NCBI RefSeq assembly: GCF_030035675.1
Contig: NC_084491.1
Location: 28,747,801-28,811,800, forward strand
Source of the DNA: Rhineura floridana
Taxonomy: Eukaryota > Chordata > Lepidosauria > Squamata > Rhineuridae
Length of the DNA stretch: 64,000 nucleotides
Direction of reading: 5' to 3'
The notes below the pieces were generated by a model, which did not search any database, was not told the DNA's origin, and saw only the letters and a program-made list of their open reading frames with translations. Both the position numbers and the translations under genes were made by a program. This document shows, in pieces, positions 1-13,700 of this stretch. Within the stretch, counting starts at the first letter, position 1, and each line of letters begins with the position of its first letter.

Positions 1-568
1 GTTCAAAGTTTCCCATTCATTACCAAGTTTGTAAAGCAGGAATGGGCTGTGGCCCTCCATATGTTGCTGGATTCCAACTCGTCATCCATGCCCACTGGTT
101 GTAATGGATAAGGGTGATAGGAGTTGGAGTGCAACAACTGGAGGGCCACGGGTGACCTCACTAAAAGATTTCTTCCGTCGCTGCAGATTTTGGGCAATAT
201 TTACAGTAGGTCATTTTATTTTTTTAACAATTGGATCCATACTATTCCACGCATAACACATAACACCTATAGTTATGGGGAACACGCTTGCTTTATGCCA
301 GTAAAACTTCTCTACACCTGCCTCCTGTTATGTTTGAATACACCACACAAAGAATTGGACAGTCAGTTTACATATTGTTTTCTAGCTTCATGCTTTGTAT
401 ATTCTTGGTTTTAGAAGGAAGATCGTTACCTAACCCAAGCTTGACGGCCAACAATAACGTAAACAAAGTCTCTCTGAAAGGTTTTAAGCGCGGCGGGGTA
501 GAGGAGAAAAGAACCAAATAGAAGGAAGGTGTGTACTTGGAAGGCAAGAGGGTGAAGAGGAAACTCAC
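1..568 (-). other. SRPRA intron 1 (part)
   Basis: Intronic sequence downstream of the SRPRA exon 1 donor on the minus strand. It holds a fold-back repeat near 41-157 and otherwise unique AT-rich sequence. No further SRPRA exon is visible before the left edge. Confidence 0.7.
41..157. repeat. Palindromic hAT-like MITE
   Basis: The left arm (GGCCCTCCATATGTTGCTGG, then TTCCAACTC) is mirrored by the right arm (GGAGTTGGAGTGCAACAACT, then GGAGGGCCAC). This is the short fold-back family seen more than ten times in the window; the best copy is at 46790-46927. The copy is diverged. Confidence 0.65.
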
Positions 569-694
569 CTGGAGCAGAACAGAACGGATAAGCGCGTTCA
601 CAGGAGCAGTGCAGGCCGCCGCGGGGCCGCGCACGCCTTGGAAGCACCAGAGAACGAGGCCTCCCTTGCTAAAGATGGTAAAGAAATCGAGCAT
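569..694 (-). CDS. SRPRA: SRPRA first coding exon (partial gene): signal recognition particle receptor subunit alpha
   Basis: The minus-strand frame starts at an ATG (692-694) with MLDFFTIFSKGGLVLWCFQG, the conserved N-terminus of SRP receptor alpha, and continues to PVNALIRSVLLQ, where a donor (CAG then GTGAGT, read on the minus strand) ends the exon after exactly 42 codons, phase 0. The protein is the GTPase that docks SRP-ribosome complexes at the ER; this exon forms part of the SRX domain that binds the membrane-anchored beta subunit. Between the two conserved blocks the copy reads VRGPAAACTA; from memory the human protein is about three residues shorter there. Exon 2 onward lies left of the window. 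The next gene, FOXRED1, is head-to-head, as in mammals. Confidence 0.95.
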
Positions 695-1717
695 GATGGA
701 ATCGGGGTGGGGGGCTCCAGGCCGTACCCCAGGGGAGACTGGGGGGGTAACGGGGTCTGAGCCGCCGGGAAACCAGCCCGACTTCCTACCCACGTCAGAT
801 TACTCTCTAACAGTACGCCTCATTTCCGCCGGAAGCGGCCTTTCGGATACGGGGCAGGACCAAGGGGAAAGGGGAAATGTGATTGGTCCATGCTTCCGGA
901 AAAGGAAAAAAGCTCTGAAGATCATAGAGGTACAAAAGTTGTAGAGCGGACTAAATAAATAGGCTGATTTTTTTTTTTAAAAGTATTTTACTGAGTCTAT
1001 GGTCTCTCGAGCCATAGAGATAGAACTTAAACAGCAAAGAGACGGTGATTGGCCTTCTCCAAAACCAAGACGGGAAATGCGATAGGACTCTCACACAGTA
1101 GATTTATGTCGGACGCAGCTCTCAGAACGGACAGGCCGCGCCTGAGCTGATAAAAGAGGCGGGACGAACGATGAGGTGAGAAAAGGGGATGATAGAGCTG
1201 AGTGGTTATTAGGTAAGACTCTTGCAGTGGGCGGGCCTTGCAGGCGAAGGGGTGGATAGGCCACGTCAAAGCTAATGTCAACCATGAGTGGTCCTCGCAG
1301 CGTCATAAGATGAGCGGGGATTGGTGGTAAAGGAGAAGGAGGAGATTGTAGTGCAATGGCGGATTGGTTAACTGGGAAGTCACGATGAGGAAAGAGGAGC
1401 GGGGAGACTTCTATGGTGGGTGGTGCTTAACCGATTCTGAACCAATTCTGAATTCATTGGGGCAAAGGAGGAGGAGGAGGTGAAGACGCAGTGTCGTGTC
1501 GTATTAGTCAATTGGGACGCCAGGAGGAAGGAGGGACGACTTCCTGAAGAGGGGGCGGTGCTTATTAGACTGTAAGTCAGGGAGACCTATCAGGGTATTG
1601 GGGCGTGGCTTGGTTTTTGTTCTGAAGCTCTTAAAACGGCGGCGCTGAGGTACAAGAACAAGTTGGGCGTTGCTCGTGCGTGCCCCTTTGCCTTATCTAG
1701 AAACGTGGAGCAGCAGT
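695..1717. promoter_or_regulatory. Bidirectional SRPRA/FOXRED1 promoter region
   Basis: About 1.0 kb separates the divergent start codons. ATTGG (inverted CCAAT) motifs lie at about 882-886, 1048-1052, 1320-1324, 1363-1367 and 1511-1515, and a forward CCAAT at 1442-1446. ETS-type CCGGAAG occurs at 829-835 and CTTCCGGA at 893-900. CACGTCAG (791-798) is a CRE-like half site. There is no obvious TATA box. The purine-rich stretch 1320-1540 has repeated GGAGGA. A TATA-less, CCAAT/ETS-rich layout fits two housekeeping genes sharing one regulatory region. Transcription start sites cannot be fixed from sequence alone. Confidence 0.6.
996..1018. repeat. Short perfect hairpin in the SRPRA/FOXRED1 intergenic region
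   Basis: TCTATGG at 996-1002 and CCATAGA at 1012-1018 form a 7-bp perfect stem around a 9-nt loop containing CTCGAG. It follows a T-run (about 968-978). Its role is unknown and it may be chance. Confidence 0.4.
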
Positions 1718-4700
1718 ATGATCTGCGGACGGAGGCTGCTCGGCAGGTTGCGTCCCCTACTGGCGTCGGCGAGGAGATCCTCGGCAAACCCGACGGAGCC
1801 TCGCCGACCGTTCTGTAAAGGGGAGTCCCGGCTTTTTGACCCCTTGCAAGGTGCGGACTGGGCGGGCAGGCACGATGCATGGATGCTGAGTTGCACGAGG
1901 AGGGGTGTATGAGCGCGCCAGCCAGCCAGTATTCCCTCAGCTGCGAAGCCCATCGGTGACCTTACTCCCCTCTCTCTAGCCCACCTCACAGGGCTGTTGT
2001 GAGGATATGATAGGACTGGGGAGAGCAGACCCCCATGTAAGCCATCCTGAGGTCATGGAGGAAAAGTAAAAATAAAATAGAATGGGAGGGAGAGGCACTT
2101 AGCGCCCACATCAAAGCTATCCCACTTGATAATTGAATGGCCTATTCAGATTGATTTGCCCAAATCTTTGTATTTGTGGATAGTATTTTAAAAAAGTTTA
2201 AATTATTATTATTTAAATAAAATCACATATAAAAAGGTGCTATCCTGTTAAACTTGGGTCTCATATGATTAACTGAGAAGGATTTACTTGACTAATTGAC
2301 TAAAATCCGTATATGAATAAAAACGTTTTTCAGTAATTTTTAATGGAAGTACTTGGGAAAAGTTGTCAGCCTATTAAAATCTCTCTTGGTTAATTGAATG
2401 ATTTAGTTGATTGACTAAAATCTCTGTGTGCATTAATAAAATAGTTCTGAAGGGGGGTACCGTTAATGCTTCTTCCATCATGTTTTTGAGATGTCTCTGT
2501 GCATCGATACAGTCAACCCTGATTCATAAAGCAGCATATTCTTGTTTAAAAAAATTAAATTATTTTTCATGCAATTTCTTGGGAAAAGGTTGGCTGCCTG
2601 GCTGAGAGTCCAGAGTCTGTGAGTTCAAATCCCTGCTCATGTTTCCTTGGTGTAAAGGGCCAGCTAAAGATCACCCCCACAGTGAGTGGCTCAGGGGTTA
2701 TGTGCCCTGCCACCTGTGCAGCCTTGGGTAAGCTGCATAGTCCCAAGGAGCCCAGTTGCCCCCCAGCTGGCAGTTGTGGACAAGGAAGGGGCTGGCTTGT
2801 GCAGCTGTGGCAAGCTGAGCAGGCCCTAGCCAACTGGGGAGGACTAGCCTCAGAGGGAGGCAATGGTATATTCTCTCTGAATACCGCTTACCATGAAAAC
2901 CCTATTCATAGTGTAGCCATAAGTCCGGATTGACTTGAAGGCAGTCCCACCATACTGTACAAGTGAGGAGGGGCAGTCTCTTTCATATTATTATTTAAGT
3001 ATATAACTATCAAAACATACTTCTTCGTTTTATGCTCATCAAAATATGACAACATACTGATTAAGCACATAATGTGAGTTAAAGTGTGATTCATGCAGCA
3101 GCATCCTATGCATATTCACTTAGAGAAGTTATGCTTAGGTCAATGGGCTTTGCTATATATATAGCAAGTGTATTTGGAATTACAGCCTTTGGCTGCAATC
3201 CAATATGCACTTACCTGGGAGTAAGTCCCAGTGAACCCAATGGAGAATACTTCTGATTTGGCATGTATTGGATTGCGAAGTTAGTCAGACTCTCTATGAC
3301 AGCCACTTGTACATTTTGCTTTTCTGCTTGGTATTTGGGTAGAAAAATGTATCTTCCGAAGTGAAACTAGCTGTCAGTATTTTTATAAGTTTTAAAAAGA
3401 ATTTTTAATCTACTACCTCATTAGCAGGAGATAATTTTAACATGAATTGATTAAACAGTGTAGCATTGGGTTCAAAATGCTGTTTTTATTGCTGAGTAAG
3501 ACTGTTTTTCCCTTGTGGTGTCATGAATGAACCAGGATTACAATCATTGGAGTGTAAAGTACAAAGGCTATCTGAGAGGCTTACAGTTACCAAAGCCAAG
3601 AACTGTTTTGCTGTTTCAGTCAGTATGGTATTAACCAGAACTGCCTTTTGCGCTAAAAACCAACTAACCGTTCCAACATTGCCTTTATTCTGTAACAAGA
3701 AAAGTTGCTTCCTGCAATTTGTATAAAGGGTCATGGAGCAAATGTACATCCTTTCCCTTTACATAATTCTGCATATCTTGTGGGGAAGGCAAAAGTTACT
3801 TGGGGCACTGAGGCTTGACTCGTGAGGCCACTGAAAACCATATTCACCAATTCTGGTCACATCCATGCCATACATTTAAAGCATTCTTATACAATTTTAA
3901 CAGTCATAGCTTCCCCCTAAAATCATGGGAGCTGTAGTTTAAGGGTGCTGAGAGGAGACCCCCTCACAGAGCTACAGTTGTCAGGAGCATTGTGAGGGTC
4001 CTTGGTTCCCAGGATCCTTTGGAGAAGCCATGGGTGTTAAAGTGCTATGAGTGCTTTAAATGTAAGGTGAGGATGTGACCTCTGCTTTCGAGATTTCCTA
4101 AGGTGTTGCCAAAATTTTAAAGCTTATCTTTGCAACTGTAAGGGCTGAGATTCATAAAAGGCTGAATTCTTCCCTCTCCCAATTTAATGTGTTGAATATT
4201 TATGGTATCAACAGGATGGTGGGGAACCTGCCGAGCACCATTAACATGGTTTTCTTGGGTAACTAAGTGTGCGTCTCCTTCCAGAATTGTCGAAGGAGTT
4301 TGTCAAGTTCCGCATGAAGGCGAAAGGCGCCCTCCCCGGCAGTGACTGGAGCCCCTTCCATATAACGGAAGGTGTCCCTCCTGAGCGGGCTGATGTGGTC
4401 ATTGTTGGTGGTGGGGTAATAGGCTGGTCTATTGCCTACTGGCTGAAGAAGAAAGAAAAATCGAGAGACAGCATTCGAGTGGTGGTGGTCGAGAAGGACC
4501 TCACGGTGAGTTGCCATCTAGGAGAGGAAACAGGGCGCTTTGGGGAATAGTTTCAAACTTTTAGTTAGTGCAGTCTTCAGATCCCTTCCAAAAAGATGAG
4601 TTGCATTAAAGGGTATTAAAGGGGTGAGGTAGTAAGAATATCAAATTAGGCCCAAGGAGAGTAGGTTCAAATTCATGCTCAGCTATGAAGATCACTCAAT

Positions 4701-7700
4701 GACTTCAGGCCAGTCATACTCTCGCAGCTTCATCTAAAGAGGGAGTCCGGGGGAGGGAAATTTGTATACTGCCCTGCCCTCCTTGGAGGCAAGGCAAGAT
4801 AAACAAGTGCAGTAAGAAATCAGGGTGGCCATTCATTGTGTTAAGGTTAGAAATGGTAGGTAACCTGTTGAATTACAGGGTGATAATGCTAATGCAGCAA
4901 TATATGGGGATTCTTCCTTTTGTCCTACCAGTGCGTCTCTTCCCCAGAGGTCTTTTTTTCTTGCTGCTCTTTGTATTACTGAAATATTTTGGGGAGACAG
5001 GACGTGACTGCAGAGCTAAGTAACACTGCCATGTTTTGCTCTTGTTTCTTTGCAGTACTCCAAAGCATCTACAGTACTCTCTGTGGGGGGCATACGGCAG
5101 CAGTATTCGATGCCAGAAAATATCCACTTGAGCCTCTTCTCAGCAAACTTCTTGCGCTTAATCAATGTACGTAACGCTGGCTGGGTGTTTGTGGAAATGC
5201 CAGAATGGGGGGATCTCGCTTTTCCTTCTGTCATGGGTTTGCCTTACTTGTTTCTCACACCCCTTCCCCTCTGCTGGGTCCTCTGGAACAGGCAAATGGG
5301 CCATCGTGCCATGTTGGAGGAGGAGACGCAGGCAGTATGCAACTACTTGGATATCTAGGGTACAGTGGTGGAGTGCCTGAATGAGTGAATAGCAATAGTG
5401 CAATTTTTTTTGGATGACTCAGAAATTTTCTACAATTAAGCAGTATATAAATTTAAAAGAAAGAAAATGCTCCACTGCTGCTGTCCTAATCAGTCAGTCA
5501 TCCTAGCATCCATATGCGTAACTGACTGTATTGACTGGCATCCTAGTAGCAAGCTCACCACTCGGAAAATGCTGGGGTTATTTCCTGATTTCTTCTTTTA
5601 CTCCATTATGAGTGCTATAGGATTTACAAAGAGGTACATAGATTGCAATGCCAGACTTGTATGCTTTCAAGGTCAAAATTAGGGCTGTACGTTTCTGTTT
5701 ATATGCTGTTGGGAATTTCTGGATGGTGGTTCTGAAATTTCCCCTCCTCAAGATTCATTTACCTTCCCTCATATATACATGAATTATTTCTTTTGTCCGT
5801 TGTTTCTCCGTTAAATCCTCTAGCCTTTTATTACCTCACATGTACTTGAAAGATGCTAATAGCTGACATATCATAATGGTCAAGGCTGCAATCCTAAGTG
5901 CTTTCTAGAAAATGTCTCACTAAACAGCAGGGTATAAATGCTTTAACAAAAAATAAACTCTGGCTTCTTTTTGAGTAAACATGCTTGGAATTGTACTGTA
6001 AGAGTGAAGTGAAGGGTGAACCAGTTCAGATCTTGTTTTGGCCATGGATCATTAAGTTGATTTAGGCAAGCCATTATTCCCTCAGTCTCTAATATGGAGA
6101 TAACCGTAATGGCCCTACCTTGCATTGTTGTGTAAAGACTGCAATTACTGTAAATCTCTTTGAACCCTCAGGAAGAGAGCTATCACAGTGATGCATATTC
6201 CTCTTAATTTCTCACTCCATCATTGCCTGAAGACAGCCACCCTTGAAATGTAAACAGATTATATTTTGGTTCCAGGAACACCTTGGTGTTGTCAACCAAC
6301 CACCCATAGATATTCAGTTTAATCCATCGGGATATCTCTTCCTGGCTTCAGACGAAGGAGCTGCTGTACTAGAAGAGAATGTACAAATTCAAAGGTATGG
6401 GCTTCTGGGGAATCTTCAGGTGAAAGGCACTGAGGGAGAAGAGACAGTGACAGAGGTGGTGTATGAGTGAGGTCATTGGAAATGTTATGATCCCCTTGTG
6501 AAGCTTGACCATAAAGCCACAGTGTTTCTCTGCTTCCAGCAATGAAATCATTTTCTGGTTTTTAAGATTATATTTTTCTCTTCTTTTACTAATGTATGCT
6601 GATGCTAGTCTTGTATGCTTTTTCATGTAGTAGCTTGCAGGTGAGTTATGTGTGATGCTCATCTGGGAGGAAGGGCGGGATATAAATTTAATTAATAGTT
6701 TTAATTAATAAATAGTTTGTCCTGACCTTTTTCATTTTGTTTTATGAAATACAGCTGTAGAGTGGGAGGGTGGTCTTAACTCTTTCCTTTCTGGCATTTT
6801 TCCTGCAAAAAAAACCCCCTTCAAATTTTCTTCCCATGGAGAAAAAGATAGGGGTTTACATCTCCAGCTTTTGCAATGGTAAACCAGAGGTTCCACCACC
6901 ACTCCCCATCAGATGGTACTTCATCCACACAAAAATACTATTAATATTGAAATTAGTTGTACAATAAAAGATACAAAGAAGATGCGTTTGTCCTGTAAGC
7001 ATGGGTTATTTTATAAATTGATAGTCAGATATGCTCAACCACTGTTTCCCATCTCCCATTTTTAGTGAGATTAAATTATTTTTGGGCTCTCAACAAGTAG
7101 GACCAGTGAAGCTACATTTGGGGTTATATTCTCACCTCTGGTGATTTTACCCATTCTGATGCCATAACAATGATTTGAACATTCTGTTTTGGAAAAGTAT
7201 GCTTTCTGTCTTTTTTAACATAAATTGCCCTTTCCTGTCTGTTTTTATTGTGGTAACTTTTTAGTTGGCCAGAAGCTCTTCCCCTACTGTCCCTACTTAT
7301 TAATCTTGCACATTAAACCCTCAAGTCCTTTTTCTGAGAGTTGGCTTTTCAAAGCTCCTGTCTTATGCATTCTGATGTGAGTTCTTCGATGGGTTTTTTT
7401 CAGGATGGAAGGAGTACTGGTCTCCCTGCTGTCCCCAGCACAACTGAGAAAGAAATATCCATGGCTGAATACAGATGGTGTAGCTTTGGCTTCCTATGGT
7501 ACTACACTGCTAAACCTGCTATCACAAGTAAAGAATTAAAAGTCAAAAGATGGCGTTTTCTTTTTTGTATGCTTAAGTCACAGGGACTCTGTAATGGACA
7601 GGCCTACATTTCTCCCATTTCCTTATTGCTCATGGGTAGCTAGCCCAGTTTTATTCCTTTAATCCCTACCCTATCTGGAGCTGCATTCTCAGATCCGTAG

Positions 7701-10700
7701 TCGGAAATGTAGTATGGAGAAGTCATAAGTTGGAGCAAAACATCACAACCTGTAAATATGAGTCTAGAGGTTGCGTAATTTATTTCATTTATGAAATATT
7801 TTCCCCAGAAAGCTACATGTGCTTTCCCATCTCAGCCCCCACACACATCTAGCCAGTGGATGTGAAGGCAATAAAAACAATGAAAGTTTGAGAGCAGGGT
7901 AGCTTCTTACTGAGCATTTGGGTAGATTGCTACCCACGCATTTTTTTACATCTCAGTATGCTGAAGCCTCTCAAGTGAGGGCCTCACTGTTATTCCTGCC
8001 TCCCATTCTCCTTCTCTGTTTATTGACTGGTTTACTAGTTTCTGATCAAATTATTTCTGGGTCCTTGTACTAGGGGAGGGGAGGGTACCTGTTGCAAGGA
8101 ACTTTGCATTTCTTGTCTTTATGAGTTTCCCTGTCGGGAAAGATCAGCTGTTCTTAGCCAATCAAGAGTGCAACTCAGAAATCCTTTTGCCCCTCAGAGT
8201 ATTTATGTAGAATAATTGGCATGGCATTGCAATTCTAAACTAGAATGTCTTTCCTGGATCCTATCCTTGTCTTTTTAGGCTTGCAAAACGAGGGATGGTT
8301 TGACCCTTGGACTCTCCTCAATGCTTTCCGAAACAAAGCACTATCTATGGGTGTCTACCAGAGCTGTGGCGAAGTGACATGTGAGTCCCTCACCTCTCCT
8401 TGGTATTACCAGCACACAGTCATTACCACTGTCATGGGCTATTCGGGTTCCCCCAACCCAGGGGAGCCAAGTACCCAGTAAGATGTCCACAGTGCCACTC
8501 CTACCAGGGCTGGAAAAGAGCCCAAACTAATCTTATAAGGAAGGTAGACTGCCACCACACCTTATTCCTGCCTTACACCTTGGACCAAGGGAAAATCCAA
8601 AGTGAGTAAAAGCAGATTTGCCAGGGATTCCAAGGATTCCAGGAAGCAAGAGCCAAGAACCATACTCATTGCTTCTGGAGCCTCAGGACAAAGCACCAAA
8701 TCTCAGCAGCTTGCAGCGTCGTAGTCTAGGTGTTGGATTTAGAGCCACACCAATCTCCAGTGAACCACACTGAGTAAATATGAGGTAGCTTTATTAAGAT
8801 GTGCATATAAAAGAGCAGCATACCAGTTCCTTTAAGCAAAACACCCACAAAAGGTAATGCATAATCAACCAACCATACAAAATAGTAAGATTTCAAGTTA
8901 CAGGTCTTAAACAACAACCTTGGCTTAACCTAGCACTAACATACTTAAAGCATAGGAAAGCAGGAAACCTGACCCCAGAGGATTTGCATCCTGGCAGATG
9001 TAACATCAGGGTAGGTGGAGCAACTAACTGAGGGGAAAATCTACTTTTATAAGAAAGCATAGCAGTGGGCAAGAGGCTAGATGGCCAATCAGAAGGCTTC
9101 TTTGTGATGGAATATTCCAGGATCCCCGTTCTAGGGTATGTGCAGTTTCAAAGCTCTCCCAGGCCAGTGACCTTGAGGTGCAAGCCTGGAGCTGATAACA
9201 CAGGTGTCTTCATGCAGATGTTAATGAGCTCAGCCTAAGTTTCCCAGCACTGATGTTACCCCAAAATCCATGCAAGATATTACCCACAATTCTTGATGGC
9301 AAAGCCATTCTAGTTACGTCAAACCCAGGCCTTCTTTACAACCACTAAAATGTGTTGAGCAGCTCAACCTCCTGGTGTCAGGTGAGCAGAAACCCTAGTC
9401 AGTACTTAGTGAGGAGTTACAGCTTAACTGTGTCTGGTATGCTTGAATGCTTTGGGGAAAGATACCAAGTACCTCTGCTATCTAGTAGAGGTGTCCACCA
9501 TGGCTTCTAGTGATCAGCTAACAACAAAGAGTCCATGATATCAGGAGTAATTAACATGGTGTTACAGATTATGGGAGCTCCACACTGGCTATCCCTGGCT
9601 TTCTATCCTCATTCCTCCTTAAAAGGAATGTGAGAATTCAAAGTAAACAAGCTGAGAGAAACTTGAAAGGATCCTGTGTGTAAACTGTCCAGTTATCTGG
9701 GGTGTGACACTTTTCATTTAATGACCAAGAGGCAGGTCTATACAGAAAAGTAAGCTTGTTCCCAGTTGCTCCTATTATTAGTTGTTTTGGACAAAATAAA
9801 ATCAGTCTCTCCACATAGGGCTTTGTTTCCAGGCCCCTGATCATCCTTGTTGCCCTCCTCTGAAACTGTTTGTTTGTCTGCATCCTTCTTAAAGTGTGGT
9901 GTCCAGAACTGGACGCAGTACTCAAGATGAAGCCTAATCAGTGCTGAGTAGAGGGGAACTAGTACTTCACATGATTTGGAAACTATATTTCTGTTAATGC
10001 AGCCTAAAATAGCATTTGCTTTTTTGCAGCCATATCACACTGTTGGCTCATATTCAGCTTGTAATCAAGAATTCCAAGTTCCTTCTTGCATGTGGTATTG
10101 CTGAGCCAAGCATCCGCCATCTTGTAACTTTGCATTTGGTTTCTTTTTCCTAAGTGTAGAACTTTGCACTTGTCTCTGTTAAATTTCATTCTGTTGTTTT
10201 CACCCCAATGCTCTAGCCTATCAAGATCACTTTTAATTTTGTTCCTGTCTTCCAGGGTATTAGCCATCCTTCCCAATTTTGTATCACCTGAAAATTTGAT
10301 AAGCATTCCCTGCACCTCCTCATCCAAGTCATTAATAAAAATGTTGAAGAGCACTGGGCCCAGGACTGAGTCCTGCAGTACCCCACTTGTTACCTCCCCC
10401 CCACTTTGAGAAGGAACCATTGATAAGCACTCTTTGAGTACAATTCTGTAGCCAGTTGTGGATCTGCCTGATAGTTCTATCCAGCCCACATTCAGCTAGC
10501 TTGATACTCAGAATATAATGTGGCACTTTATTAAAAGCTTTGCTGATGTCGAGATATGTCCACAGCATTCCCACAGTCTACCAGGGAGGTTACCCAATCA
10601 AAAAATGAGATAAGATTAGTCTGGCAGGATTGGTTCAACAAATCCACGTTGGCTTCTAGTAATCACTGCATTGTTCTCAAGGTGCTTACAGACTGCTCTA

Positions 10701-13700
10701 AAATTTTCCCAGGGATCAATGTCAGGCTGATTGGTCTGTAGTTCCCAGGTTCCTTCTTTTTGCCCTTTTTCAAGGTAGGGAACAACATTGGCCTCCTCCA
10801 ATCATCCCACACTTCACCCATCCTCTGGAGGAAGGGGCAAAGTCTGCTTCCTTTAAATAGGGGTCAGTGGGGGCAAAGGAAAGATGTAGGACCGGTCACA
10901 TCAGTATCAGTTTGCTTTGATCCATTCACTACAGTGGGTAAAAGAAAAGCTTTTCTTCAGAGTCAGAGTTACAACAGAAACAAAATATGGTGTGTGTACA
11001 TACACTATTACTATTTATTATAATTATTAGTCACTTTTTTCAGAAAGGTGAACTCAAAGTGACAAAACAAACAGTAAAAGAAGTATAAAAACAAGAGTAG
11101 AAACAATGTAAAATGTTCACAAGTACTATGTATAAAGGAGCAGATCCAACTCACCCTCGCCTCACTGAAAGATAAAAAGAAAATTATGGTCCAAAGGCCT
11201 GTGTGAATAAAAACGTTTTGCCTGGCAAAGCAGGTAGTGATGGTGCAGGCAAGCCTCCCTGGGAAGAGCATTGTATTTAACAATTCACCTTGTCACCATG
11301 GGTGACTGGGAGTTCGATGCAGGCATATGAGTGGACTTACGGAGGAGAGAGAGGTCACTTCATCCATCTACTACCAGCCTGCTTTGGATCCCATGCTAGC
11401 TTCAAAAGAAAGCATCTTCCTTCACAACCAGTGTGGAAACCGAGGGAGGTGATCGCTCCATGCCTCTTCTACCAGTTTCTTTGGTAAAAGGCAATGTTTT
11501 TTACTAGCCTGATAAGAAGTAGTGATCTGTATTTCTGTAGTGGCCACAGAGGAGGGGACCTCCCCTTCTTCACAGCCAGCTTTAAAACCTAGGCTAGTAA
11601 CTTTTTGTGTGTGTGAGCAAGCCACAGGTAGCCATTGTGGTTGTCCTCCAGACGTCATTGGGCTGCAGTTGCCATCATCCCTAGCTAATGGTCCAACAAC
11701 ACCTGGAGGGCACCATGATGGCTATCCCTGGTGTCGGCTTTACTCCATTAAGCCCAACATCACCAATCCTTCTCTCCAGCATCCTATAAAATAGCAGTCC
11801 CCCATCCATCTCCTGCTCACTCCTTATGACAATATGTGTTTTGCTAGTAGAAAAAAATCTTGAAGGAGCAGAGGTGAATTTGTGTTCTATGTCCATAAGT
11901 TGAGGGAGCAGTTGTTTGTATAATTCTGTGAATGAATGCATAGATATCAGCCTGCCCATTCTTTAGGACTGCATAGGCCCTTCTCCTTGTATCTCTTCCA
12001 TCAGAGACATGAAGATTTTCTGCAAGGGATAATCTCAGCAGTGTGAGCCCAGTTATGGAATACCCTCTCAAAGCGGAAGGGGTCTGGTGACAACCTTATC
12101 GAAGCACCAGGCAAAAACATTAACTTAGCATTTCAATAGACTTTACTGATTTTAATTGAGCAAGTTGTAATATGTTCTAAAACTTAAGTTTTTATCTGTT
12201 CTACTTCGTGTGTGTTTTCCTATGCTGAATGCCATCCTGAAATCTGATATAATGAAGGGGGCTACCAAAAAAGTTCTAAATAAATATTTTGCCTAAAGAG
12301 GTGTGGAACCCTTGTTTTGTTTTTTCATGGTCTCTAGATTTCAGAGTTGAGCTAACTGCAGTTGCTTCTATACATTTTTCTTTCTATCCCCCCCCCCCAG
12401 CTTTTGACTTGGATACCAAAGAACTGCTGACACATGAGGGAGAGCTTATGGATTTTTCCCGTATCAAGAATGTTAATGTAAGTCATTCTTTGGGCTACTT
12501 TTAATAGAAATGTGAGGGGTTGCTGAATGGAAGCTTCCAAGCAGAAGCACATGGACACCTTTCAGTTAAGGCCCTCTCAAAGCTTATATTGCTATGAGAC
12601 ACCCTTTAACTTTTGAAAAAACAGGTAAGGAGACCAGTCTTGGAGAAGAATTGAATTTCTAGGTGGGAGCATTGCATTTTGAGATGCAAACGTCAAATGT
12701 TCAAGGACCAGTATTGTACAGGGCAGCAGAAGGACCCAGAAGCTCGGGTCTGGTATCATGTCAGGCTTTCACTCCTCCTTACATCTCCCATGCTGCCTGC
12801 TCCCCTGGCTCCAGTATAGGACTAGGGAACCGGTGGCTCACTAGAGGTTGCTGGGCTACAACTCCCGTCATCCCCAGCCAGCATAGCCAATGGTTGGGGC
12901 AGGGGATGGGAATTGTAGTCCAGCAACCTCTGAAGGTCCACAGGTTCCCCATCCCTACTCTACTGTAGTTTAGAGGAGAAGCCATTCCAAGACACAGACA
13001 GTATTCTTGCCACCATAGTTTTTATTTCTGTCACCGCTGAAATATAAGCTTGGCCACCATTAGTAGTTCCTTTTGTTTCCCTCAGTGTGAGGTGGCACCA
13101 ACGTAAACTAAAAGACTGCTGTGCAAATGAAGGCATATTTGGATGTCATCTGTTTCTGGCTGAGTTGCCTGGATTTTTCTGGCATGTTCCTTGGGGTGTA
13201 CTTTGCTAGGCTGGGGTCTGACTTGAAAAGGAGGGTTGGAAGTGAGCCAGAGAAACCAGGCAGAAAATAGCAGGGTCATTTTTTTAATAAGGAGAAACAA
13301 AAAGTAAATTGGAATGCCCCTGCCACTTCTGTGATGAAGCAAATGCTTCAATGGTTGACAGATCCTGTGAGATCCTCAGCTTTTTCTTCTTCTTGCCTTT
13401 GCTTTCCCTGTTTTCAGGAAAGCCTTTATCAGCACACTGGTAGGCTATTGGATTGCCTAATAAAAACATTACCAGCTCCTTCCTACTATGTTATCTCTAG
13501 GTCCAGATGACTGACAGTACTGAATCCACCACGGTAGAGTGTGCTATTGTGGTGAATGCAGCAGGAGCTTGGTCAAGCAGCGTGGCAGAGATGGCTGGCA
13601 TTGGAACTGGGCTGCCAGATTCACTATTGGCAATCAGGCTTCCAGTGGAACCCAAGAAAAGGTATGGTTAACTACGGTACTTACACTGCATATGCTGAAT

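Larger units (their letters stand above)
1851..4284 (+). other. FOXRED1 intron 1
   Basis: Holds a SINE-like tail near 1975-2085, a tRNA-derived SINE with BovB-like tail (2590-2966), a short fold-back repeat (3189-3282) and a longer fold-back element (3855-4080). AT-rich unique sequence between. No additional exon seen. Confidence 0.7.
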
